From Flavobacterium sp. (lineage in GTDB: Bacteria; Bacteroidota; Bacteroidia; Flavobacteriales; Flavobacteriaceae): 64,000 nucleotides of DNA. Within the stretch, counting starts at the first letter, position 1. Every line of letters begins with the position of its first letter. The position numbers and the translations under genes are program-made. The stretch is from positions 124,001 through 188,000 of the forward strand of contig JADKHM010000016.1 in the NCBI GenBank assembly GCA_016721735.1, read 5' to 3'. Of the stretch, positions 34,952-42,644 are shown piece by piece. The notes under the pieces are model-generated. The model saw only the letters and a program-made list of their open reading frames with translations, did no database searches and was not told where the DNA came from.

Positions 34952-36921
34952 TATTTCTTAAGTTCCAATTTTACTTTTTCAAAAACGTCAGGAAAAGTCT
35001 TGATGGTAAATTCCTTTTTCAATTCAGCAACCCAGTTTTGTTCAAGATATTGCTGATAATCATTGATGACTTTGCCCTTGCATTCATCTAATGTTTTTGG
35101 GCCAGCTGGCATCACTTTGTTGACCATAGTCACAAAGTAATAATCGCCATCTTTTATTATTTCTGAAAGACCTTCTACTTGTTTTAAATTTTTTGGCAAA
35201 GCATCATTTCCTTCCTCAAATACGCCTGCATTGGTCATTACTGTTACTTTATCTTTCGTATTCAATTGCTCCTTAATTTTCTCCGGAGCTACCTTTTGCT
35301 TCAATAATTTTTGTGCTTTCTTAATAACATCCATATTGGTAGAGGAAGCAATGATAACGTCCAAACGTGTTTTCCATTGGTAAAGATTTTTTTGGCTTTC
35401 ATAGTAGTTCTTCAATCCAATCGTATCTGTTTTTGATCGATCCCAAATTTCTTTTTCCATCAAATCAAACAACAGTAAACCATCTCTATATTCATCCATG
35501 ACATTAGAAAAATCAGGAAACTCTTTTTCTAAATTATCCGTGTAGTAAGAAGTCAACTGGTCATCAACAAATTTTTCATAAGATTTATCAACCAATTTAC
35601 CAATTGGTTTTAACGTCAATCCTGCTTTTTGTTGTGTTTTTAGATAAATCAAAAAGCTTGTTCCAGTGATATTTTTTTCATTTACAGAGAATAATTTTTT
35701 GTCGAATGCTTTAGTATCTGCAGGAACTTCCCATTTATTTTCGTAGTAATCATTGGTCACGGTTTTGGCAGCCGCTGCGTACAATTTATCATCGCGTTTG
35801 ATGGCATATTTCTTTCTTAACTTTTCATTCAAAGAATTGGTAATCAATCGCGAACGGTCGTCTTTTGAAACTTTGTTCTCCAACTCCACTTTCATTTCAT
35901 CAAGCGTACGAACGGGATGTTTCTCAATCAACTTAGCAATGTGCCAACCAAATTTGGTTTGAAATGGTGCTGAAAGTGGTTTTTCCTTTGTAAGTGAAAA
36001 AGCAGTATTCTCAAATTCCTCAGAACTCAATTGACCAGAACCAAATCGTGCAAGCACACCTCCTTTAGAAGAAGAGGACTTATCGTCAGAAAATTGTTTT
36101 GCTAGACTTTCGAAACTTTCACCTTGCAACAATTTTTGATATATATCATCAATTTTCTTTTTGTTTGCCTCTTTTTCCTCTGGTTTATCCTCTTTAGGAT
36201 TAACAATCATAATATGAGCAACAGTGACTTCTCCTCTATTATCACGAACATCATCTACTTTGATAATATGATATCCGAAACGAGTACGAATAGGATTAGA
36301 TACTTTTCCAACTGCCGTATTAAAAGCCGCTGATTCAAAAGCATAAACCATTCTAAAAGCACTAAAATAACCCAAATCACCTTTATTTTCTTTTGCAGAT
36401 GGATCCTGAGAAAACTCAGTTGCGAGTTTACCAAAATCTTCGCCTTTTAGTACGCGGTTTCTGATATCTACAATTTTATTGTATGCTTTCAAAGTATCTT
36501 CAGACGCAGCATTTTCATCACAGGTAATAAGAATATGAGAAGCTTTTACTTCTTTCAACGAACGCTTATAGCCTTCTTCAACCAATTCCTTCGTTACTTT
36601 AGAATCACTTAGATAATTTTTAGAAAGTTGAGCTCTATAGGAAGCCAGTTCCGTTTTGTATGAATCGCCGTTTTGTAGCCCCAATTTATTGGCTTTGGCA
36701 ATTTTTAGCTTGTATCCAATAAATAATTCGAGATACTGTGTTAGGTCTTTTTGCGATTCGTCTTTAACCAAATCTAAATTCTTATTATAAACTCGAGAAA
36801 ACTCATCAGTATAGTAGGGTTTGTCGTCAATTGTAAATAAAACTTCCTTTTTTACACTTTGCGCATAACTAACAAAACTTAAGGAAAGTAGCACCCCAAA
36901 AAACAATTGTTTAATTCTCAT
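34951..36921 (-). CDS. Periplasmic PpiC-type peptidyl-prolyl isomerase, two rotamase domains
   Basis: A 656-aa secreted foldase (signal MRIKQLFFGVLLSLSFVSYA). Two parvulin domains are seen: the first at about 125-220 (VKASHILITC, GDLGYFSAFRM, RFGYHIIKVDD), the second at about 228-330 (VTVAHIMIVNP, GGVLARFGSGQ, KFGWHIAKLIE). A long helical C-terminal region follows. It is the first gene of the PPIase-lipoprotein-SurA-MoxR operon. The 251-bp gap to the divergent prfC contains the promoters; no perfect -33/-7 pair was found on this strand. Confidence 0.94.
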   Translation of the reverse strand: MRIKQLFFGVLLSLSFVSYAQSVKKEVLFTIDDKPYYTDEFSRVYNKNLDLVKDESQKDLTQYLELFIGYKLKIAKANKLGLQNGDSYKTELASYRAQLSKNYLSDSKVTKELVEEGYKRSLKEVKASHILITCDENAASEDTLKAYNKIVDIRNRVLKGEDFGKLATEFSQDPSAKENKGDLGYFSAFRMVYAFESAAFNTAVGKVSNPIRTRFGYHIIKVDDVRDNRGEVTVAHIMIVNPKEDKPEEKEANKKKIDDIYQKLLQGESFESLAKQFSDDKSSSSKGGVLARFGSGQLSSEEFENTAFSLTKEKPLSAPFQTKFGWHIAKLIEKHPVRTLDEMKVELENKVSKDDRSRLITNSLNEKLRKKYAIKRDDKLYAAAAKTVTNDYYENKWEVPADTKAFDKKLFSVNEKNITGTSFLIYLKTQQKAGLTLKPIGKLVDKSYEKFVDDQLTSYYTDNLEKEFPDFSNVMDEYRDGLLLFDLMEKEIWDRSKTDTIGLKNYYESQKNLYQWKTRLDVIIASSTNMDVIKKAQKLLKQKVAPEKIKEQLNTKDKVTVMTNAGVFEEGNDALPKNLKQVEGLSEIIKDGDYYFVTMVNKVMPAGPKTLDECKGKVINDYQQYLEQNWVAELKKEFTIKTFPDVFEKVKLELKK

Positions 36922-37145
36922 TATTATTAGATTATCAGTTTATTAATTAAGTTAATAGAAAAATTCAAAATCAAAATTTATGTTAATTTCGAGGAACAAA
37001 AATAACAATTCAATTGCATTAAACAAGTATAGCGGATAGTATTAACAAAAAATTATTAACGGCCAAAATTCGATGTTATGGGAGTAAAAATTGCGGCTTA
37101 AGTAACACTACAAATTCTTATTGAATATTATTGTCGAATTAATAC

Positions 37146-37153
37146 TATTTTTG
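37146..37153 (+). promoter_or_regulatory. Probable -7 box of prfC
   Basis: TATTTTTG matches TAnnTTTG, 19 bp before the prfC ATG. An upstream TTG at 37121-37123 is at non-ideal spacing (22 nt). Confidence 0.45.
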
Positions 37154-37172
37154 CAATCCATTTATCGACTAT

Positions 37173-38762
37173 ATGAGTTTTTTAAAAGAAATACAACGAC
37201 GCAGAACATTCGGAATCATTTCGCATCCCGATGCTGGTAAGACTACATTAACTGAAAAATTATTGCTTTTTGGGGGCGCTATTCAGGAAGCGGGAGCAGT
37301 AAAAAACAATAAAATAAAAAAAGGAGCTACCTCCGACTTTATGGAAATTGAACGCCAAAGAGGAATTTCGGTTTCAACCTCTGTCTTGGCCTTCAATTAT
37401 AAGAATAAGAAAATAAACATCCTTGACACGCCTGGACATAAAGATTTTGCTGAAGACACGTTCAGAACATTAACAGCAGTCGATAGCGTAATTGTTGTTA
37501 TCGATGTAGCAAAAGGAGTTGAGGAACAAACCGAAAAATTGGTCGCCGTTTGTCGACTAAGAAACATCCCAATCATTGTTTTTATCAATAAACTCGACCG
37601 TGAAGGTAAAGACGCATTCGATCTCATGGACGAAGTCGAACAAAAGTTAGGTTTGCACGTGACACCACTGAGCTTCCCCATCGGAATGGGATATGATTTT
37701 CAAGGTATCTATAACCTTTGGGAAAAGAATATCAATTTGTTTAGTGGCGATAGCCGAAAAAATATCGAAGAAACCATCGCCTTTTCTGATGTGCAAAATC
37801 CTGAACTCGAAAAGATTATAGGTGCGCAACCTGCGAATAAATTGCGAGAAGAATTAGAATTAATAGAAGAAGTCTATCCGAAATTCGACAATGACTTATA
37901 TCTAAAAGGAAAACTCCAACCCGTTTTTTTTGGTTCGGCATTAAACAATTTTGGTGTCCGTGAATTACTAGATTGTTTTATCGAAATAGCGCCATCGCCA
38001 ACCCCTAAGGAATCGGAAACACGCTTGGTGAATCCAACAGAAGAAAAAATGACTGGCTTTGTTTTTAAGATTCATGCGAATATGGACCCAAAGCACCGAG
38101 ATCGACTGGCATTTATTAAGATTGTTTCAGGCACATTCGAACGTAACAAACCGTATTTTCATGTCCGTCAGAAAAAGAACTTTAAGTTCTCTAGCCCCAA
38201 TGCCTTCTTCGCAGAAAAAAAGGAAATTGTAGATATCTCTTATGCGGGAGATATTGTGGGTCTTCATGACACCGGAAATTTCAAGATTGGAGACACGTTG
38301 ACAGAAGGAGAAATAATGAACTTCAAAGGAATTCCAAGTTTCTCACCTGAGCACTTCCGATACATCAACAACGCCGACCCTCTGAAGGCAAAACAGCTAG
38401 ACAAAGGGGTAGATCAGTTAATGGACGAGGGAGTAGCGCAATTATTTACACTTGAGATGAACAATAGAAAAGTAATCGGAACCGTGGGAGCACTGCAATA
38501 TGAGGTAATTCAATACCGATTAGAACACGAATACGGCGCAAAATGCAACTACGAGAATTTTCCGGTACACAAAGCTTGCTGGGTAAAGCCTGTTGATCCA
38601 AAAAGTGAAGAATTTAAAGAGTTCAAAAGAATCAAACAAAAGTTCTTAGCAAAAGACAAATACAATCAGATGGTTTTCTTAGCCGATTCTGATTTTACCA
38701 TTCAAATGACCGTTAGTAAATATCCGAATGTAAAATTATTCTTCACTTCGGAATTTGACTAG
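37173..38762 (+). CDS. prfC: Peptide chain release factor 3
   Basis: GTPase that recycles RF1/RF2 from the ribosome after termination. The 529-aa protein has the G1 loop SHPDAGKTT (17-25), switch region GATSDFMEIERQRGISV, G3 DTPGHKDF and G4 NKLDRE, then the RF3-specific domains. All elements are intact and length is normal. It is transcribed alone, divergent from the PPIase operon. prmC in this window modifies the same release factors that RF3 recycles, though the genes are not linked. Confidence 0.97.
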   Translation: MSFLKEIQRRRTFGIISHPDAGKTTLTEKLLLFGGAIQEAGAVKNNKIKKGATSDFMEIERQRGISVSTSVLAFNYKNKKINILDTPGHKDFAEDTFRTLTAVDSVIVVIDVAKGVEEQTEKLVAVCRLRNIPIIVFINKLDREGKDAFDLMDEVEQKLGLHVTPLSFPIGMGYDFQGIYNLWEKNINLFSGDSRKNIEETIAFSDVQNPELEKIIGAQPANKLREELELIEEVYPKFDNDLYLKGKLQPVFFGSALNNFGVRELLDCFIEIAPSPTPKESETRLVNPTEEKMTGFVFKIHANMDPKHRDRLAFIKIVSGTFERNKPYFHVRQKKNFKFSSPNAFFAEKKEIVDISYAGDIVGLHDTGNFKIGDTLTEGEIMNFKGIPSFSPEHFRYINNADPLKAKQLDKGVDQLMDEGVAQLFTLEMNNRKVIGTVGALQYEVIQYRLEHEYGAKCNYENFPVHKACWVKPVDPKSEEFKEFKRIKQKFLAKDKYNQMVFLADSDFTIQMTVSKYPNVKLFFTSEFD

Positions 38763-38860
38763 ATTAGATTTCAAACGTAATAGTACGATTGTGATACAAA
38801 ATTCTCGAATTCCGTGTAATATTTTTTAGAATCAATGTCCTTTTTTTAAATTATTATTCT

Positions 38861-38868
38861 TATATTTG
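38861..38868 (+). promoter_or_regulatory. Probable -7 box of the small 38889 gene
   Basis: TATATTTG matches TAnnTTTG, 20 bp before the ATG. No good -33 is seen. It implies this small gene has its own promoter rather than read-through from prfC. Confidence 0.45.
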
Positions 38869-38888
38869 CAACCTAATTGCATTCGAAC

Positions 38889-39101
38889 ATGAAAAACAGA
38901 ATATTACATATCTCCTTGGTCAGCTTATTTTTGTTGGTTGATTTTGTTGCATTTGCACAGCCCGGCGATGATGACGGAAGTGGCGGATTAGAGGGAAATG
39001 ATCCACCTCCAGCGCCAATAAACGGAAAATTACTTTGGCTAGGAATTGCAGCTGTTCTCTTTGCATTTTATAGTTTTCGCAAATACAGAAAAGTAGCGTA
39101 A
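38889..39101 (+). CDS. Small signal-peptide protein with PID-CTERM-like tail
   Basis: Seventy residues: a signal peptide (MKNRILHISLVSLFLLV to about FAFAQ), a short acidic Gly/Asp/Pro segment (PGDDDGSGGLEGNDPPPA), then PIN, a hydrophobic helix (LLWLGIAAVLFAFYSF) and a basic tail (RKYRKVA). The order short motif, membrane helix, basic tail is that of processed C-terminal sorting signals, and the PI-N/D motif resembles the PID-CTERM class of Bacteroidota. Function and processing enzyme are unknown. I choose the second ATG (38889) because it starts the signal peptide. A strong terminator follows. Confidence 0.78.
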   Translation: MKNRILHISLVSLFLLVDFVAFAQPGDDDGSGGLEGNDPPPAPINGKLLWLGIAAVLFAFYSFRKYRKVA

Positions 39102-39119
39102 GAAGCTATTTGATATATT

Positions 39120-39154
39120 AAAAAGTCCGGTTTCAAATTGAAACCGGACTTTTT
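39120..39154 (+). terminator. Intrinsic terminator
   Basis: Fifteen-bp perfect stem (arms 39120-39134 and 39140-39154, core AGTCCGGTTTC / GAAACCGGACT) with loop AAATT, followed by T. It starts 18 bp after the small-gene stop. Confidence 0.92.
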
Positions 39155-39550
39155 TTATGACAAACCGTACTCCATTTCCGAAGACGTACAATAGATAACT
39201 ATCAATTAGAATTACCCGAACTGCCAATACTAAATTATGTTGTCTAATACTAGCGACATGTAAATGCAATTTAGCTTTGCGCCTTTGCGAGAATATCACA
39301 TTAGCTTGCAGTAAAAATCACAACATCTCAAAATATACAATTTTAACAACACAGTGGCGGAAAGTCTTGTTCAATAAAAATCCGTAAAATCTGTGCAATC
39401 CGATGCAGAAAAACAATTACAATTTGTGTCCCGCTCTTCGCTTCCTAATCACCCAGAATCTTCAATCTCCAACATCTGCATAAAACTACAAACCGACTTC
39501 CTTGTCCAAAAGAGTAAACCAGTAAGTCAATCTCACGTCACATTATACCA
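39155..39550. other. Intergenic region with a flavobacterial-type short repeat
   Basis: No gene is evident in these roughly 400 bp. At 39273-39294 there is AGCTTTGCGCC followed by TTTGCGAGAAT, which recurs in related form at 59463-59486. The rest looks like degraded coding or spacer sequence with no stable structure. Confidence 0.5.
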
Positions 39551-39555
39551 AAAAA

Positions 39556-39581
39556 AAACCGCTTCGTTTCCGAAGCGGTTT
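39556..39581 (-). terminator. Intrinsic terminator of the 1004-aa adhesin gene
   Basis: Eleven-bp stem AAACCGCTTCG / CGAAGCGGTTT with loop TTTC. On the minus strand it is followed by a run of T, 23 bp past the stop. Confidence 0.9.
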
Positions 39582-39603
39582 CTCTTTTATAAAGACAATC
39601 TAA

Positions 39604-42600
39604 TTATCTTTTGATCACTCTTACCGTTTTCACGTTAGCTCCTTGAGTTACAATAATGTTGTAAACTCCAGAAGGATATTGTGAACCGATTTCTAAGTTA
39701 GTGATAGCAGCAACAGATGCTTGACGTGCTTCAACCTCACGGCCTAACATATCATATACTCTTACTCCTACTTGATCCTCACTTGTAGTGTTTACATTCA
39801 ATTTGAATGTTTCAGCATAAGGGTTTGGATAAGCATTCACTTCATAGATAGCTAAAGCTGTATTTGCTTGTCTTGTAGCTGTAGGTGAAGTAGTGATTGT
39901 ACATAATACTGTTCCTTGAACATAGCTCAAGTTATACAATACGTCTACACGGATTGTGTAAGCTGTACTTGCAGCAGCTCCTCCTGACAATAATGGCAAT
40001 TGGAATCTTGGGTTAGCTGTTGGATATTCTCTTGTTTGAGCTCCGTTAGTTACCACAAATTTATATCCTTGCGCTCCCAATACTTGTTGCGCAAAGATAG
40101 TTGTCCACAAGTTATTGATTGTACTTCCACAAGAAGGTGCAATCACTCTTGATGTTCCAGGAGTAGCTGGTGTAGAGATAGAACAAGCACTTCCGTACTC
40201 TGTATCTGGACGGAATTGACCTCCAAATGACAACAATACATCAACAGTATAAGTAGTTCCGAATGCAACATTCGAAATTCCTAAATCAACTAGGCTGAAT
40301 CTGCTTACAGTTTTGTCTACAGTTCCAACTAAAGTAGCTCCGTTCATAACTCTAAATCTGTATCCTGAAACACTTGGTACTTGAACACAGAAGATAGATT
40401 GAGAAATATCAGTTAATGTAGATCCACAAGATGGATTAGCAATAAATGTAGAGTTTGGAACCGCTGGTGTAGTTACGCTACAAGCTGGTCCGTATCCTCT
40501 GTAGAATCCATTTGATTTAACTGAAACCTCAACTGTATAAGTAGTAGCATAAGTAGCTCCTCCTGGCAATTGAGATAAAGCGAAATTGTTAGATGGTCTA
40601 TCGATAGTTCTTACAGTAGATCCGTTTGTTACTCTGAATCTGTACCCTTGAATTGTTCCAACTTCTGGGAATGAAGTCAATGGGTAAGCAAAGATTGCAG
40701 ACTCTAATCTTGTTAGAGTAGCTCCACAACTAGCAGCAACTAAATAAGATAAAGCCGTAACCTCATCTACTGTTCCATCACAGTTGTCATCAATTGAGTT
40801 TCCTGCTACTTCAGAAGCATTAGGATTCACTGATGCGCTGTTATCATTACAATCAACTCCGTTGTTTACTGCTACAAATCCTGAAGGAGTTGTTGCTCCG
40901 TAACAAACTGAAGATGCTGGAAAACCATTGTTGTAACCATCATTATCAGCATCAACAAAGAAAGTTCCTGTTCTCCAAGCTAATGGATCTGTTGGAGCAC
41001 AATCTGTGTTGTTAGTTGATGTTCCTTCTGGTTGACCTGTACAAGACTCAATAGCAGCACCTGCTCCAAATCCGTCACCGTCTGTATCAGCATAATAAGT
41101 CTGAGCTGAAGTGTTCAAAGTCAAAGTTAAAGTAGCCGTGTTACATCCTGAAACGAATGGATAAACTCCAGAAGCGTTATAAGACAAACCACTAGTTGCC
41201 CATGTGTATGAAGTACCGCAAGCTGTTACTGACTCATCACCATTTGTAGTGTTTGGTGTCAAAGTCAAGGTTAATGTAGCGGTGTTACATCCATCAACAA
41301 AATCATAAGATCCTGAAGCATTATACGTTTGTCCGTTTAATGCCCATGTGTATGAAGTTCCACAAGCTGACACTGTCTCACTACCTGTAGTAGTGTTTGG
41401 TGTCAAGGTCAAGGTCAAAGTAGCAGTGTTACATCCTACAACAAAATCATAAGATCCTGAAGCATTATACGTTTGTCCGCTTGTTGCCCATGTGTATGAA
41501 CTACCACAAACTGATACCGACTCGCTACCTGTTGTTGTTGCTGGAGTAATACTCAAGTTCAAAGTAGCAGTGTTACATCCTGAAACGAATGTAGTTCCAA
41601 CTTGCTCTGTAGTATAAGAAACTCCATTAGCTGGCCACACATAAGTATCACCATCACAAATAGAAGTAGTTATACTACCATTAGTGGTAAGTGGCGCTCC
41701 TGCTCCAATCGTGAACGATGAAGTTGAAACAGCCTCACATGCTGGATAAGTAACTGCCACAACGTGTGAACCAGCCGATAATCCATTAACTGTAAAAGCA
41801 CCTGCTGATAAAGTAGCGCTTTGTGTAGCACCTCCGTCAACAGTATAAGTTACTGGTGAACTGTTGTTTGGCGCACCAGTCAACGTAATCACAGCACTTC
41901 CGTTTCCAGCACCAACACATGGTGATTCTGCTACCAAACCACTAGCTGTAGCGGCAGATGGACAAACAGCAGCAGTGTTCAAAGGAATTGAAAACGTTGA
42001 TGCTGAGGTAAATCCTAAAGTAAGCGGTGGTGTACCAACTGTCGTAGAAAAGGATACTTGAGTTCCTTGACCCGCTGGTTCTGCCGAAACAAGGGTGTTT
42101 GTAGAACCAACTGGGTTGGTATTGGTTGGTTTCAACCACAAATTAGCATTGCTATTTGTTGTCCAAGGAACTGTATTGGTAAATCTAAAACGACCTACAC
42201 GGTAAGTTCCTGGAAGAACTGAAGCCGTACTGGCAGAGTTAGGAGCTTGTACCAATCGCAAATGCCCTGCAGGAGTAGCTCTGTTGGTAAGATTATACGC
42301 AGACAAACCAACACCTGTTAATTCAGGTGCAGCTGTGCCTGGAATTAAAGTCACAGCACCACAACCATTTGTAGTACAAGGTGTACCACCATTAAGAATA
42401 GCCGTATTGTATTCAACACCAGCTGTAACGGCGTTGATAACCACACCTGCAGTAGGTGCGGTTACAACGAGCATTAAATCAAATTCAAGCGTGTTACTGG
42501 TAGAACTACCATTGGCAAGTGTTACCGACAATGTCGCCTGCGAATACCCCGAGAGGGAGACCAGGAATAAGCAAAGAAGTAAAAACCTCTGGCTTAAAGT

Positions 42601-42618
42601 GTTAATCATTATTTTCAT
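39604..42618 (-). CDS. T9SS type A surface protein with internal repeats
   Basis: A 1004-aa secreted protein. The signal peptide (LLLCLFLVSLSGYSQ) is followed by a beta-rich domain (about 30-215) that may be cohesin-like, an Ig/SprB-like domain, four 48-aa repeats (SGCNTATLTLTL, ACGTSYTWA), MopE-like metal-binding repeats (DADNDGYNN, DCNDNSASVNPNA, IDDNCDGTVDE), three fibronectin-like repeats starting with PSCGST, and a type A sorting domain (VNAYPNPYAETFKL, MLGREVEA, SGVYNIIVTQG). It starts 26 bp after the stop of the giant gene, so they probably form one operon. Confidence 0.9.
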   Translation of the reverse strand: MKIMINTLSQRFLLLCLFLVSLSGYSQATLSVTLANGSSTSNTLEFDLMLVVTAPTAGVVINAVTAGVEYNTAILNGGTPCTTNGCGAVTLIPGTAAPELTGVGLSAYNLTNRATPAGHLRLVQAPNSASTASVLPGTYRVGRFRFTNTVPWTTNSNANLWLKPTNTNPVGSTNTLVSAEPAGQGTQVSFSTTVGTPPLTLGFTSASTFSIPLNTAAVCPSAATASGLVAESPCVGAGNGSAVITLTGAPNNSSPVTYTVDGGATQSATLSAGAFTVNGLSAGSHVVAVTYPACEAVSTSSFTIGAGAPLTTNGSITTSICDGDTYVWPANGVSYTTEQVGTTFVSGCNTATLNLSITPATTTGSESVSVCGSSYTWATSGQTYNASGSYDFVVGCNTATLTLTLTPNTTTGSETVSACGTSYTWALNGQTYNASGSYDFVDGCNTATLTLTLTPNTTNGDESVTACGTSYTWATSGLSYNASGVYPFVSGCNTATLTLTLNTSAQTYYADTDGDGFGAGAAIESCTGQPEGTSTNNTDCAPTDPLAWRTGTFFVDADNDGYNNGFPASSVCYGATTPSGFVAVNNGVDCNDNSASVNPNASEVAGNSIDDNCDGTVDEVTALSYLVAASCGATLTRLESAIFAYPLTSFPEVGTIQGYRFRVTNGSTVRTIDRPSNNFALSQLPGGATYATTYTVEVSVKSNGFYRGYGPACSVTTPAVPNSTFIANPSCGSTLTDISQSIFCVQVPSVSGYRFRVMNGATLVGTVDKTVSRFSLVDLGISNVAFGTTYTVDVLLSFGGQFRPDTEYGSACSISTPATPGTSRVIAPSCGSTINNLWTTIFAQQVLGAQGYKFVVTNGAQTREYPTANPRFQLPLLSGGAAASTAYTIRVDVLYNLSYVQGTVLCTITTSPTATRQANTALAIYEVNAYPNPYAETFKLNVNTTSEDQVGVRVYDMLGREVEARQASVAAITNLEIGSQYPSGVYNIIVTQGANVKTVRVIKR
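41143..41718 (-). repeat. Four tandem 144-bp repeats
   Basis: The anchor ACATCC (plus-strand reading) recurs at 41143, 41287, 41431 and 41575, exactly 144 bp apart, with long near-identical flanks. Each unit encodes 48 residues containing GCNTATLTLTL and SYTWA-SG-TYNASG. The outermost copies are the most diverged. Confidence 0.92.
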
Positions 42619-42644
42619 GTATAAAAAATTAATTGGTTACTAAA

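Noticed and set aside
41143..41718. Possible CRISPR or mobile-element repeats
   Set aside because: The 144-bp units are coding and contiguous, part of one surface protein.
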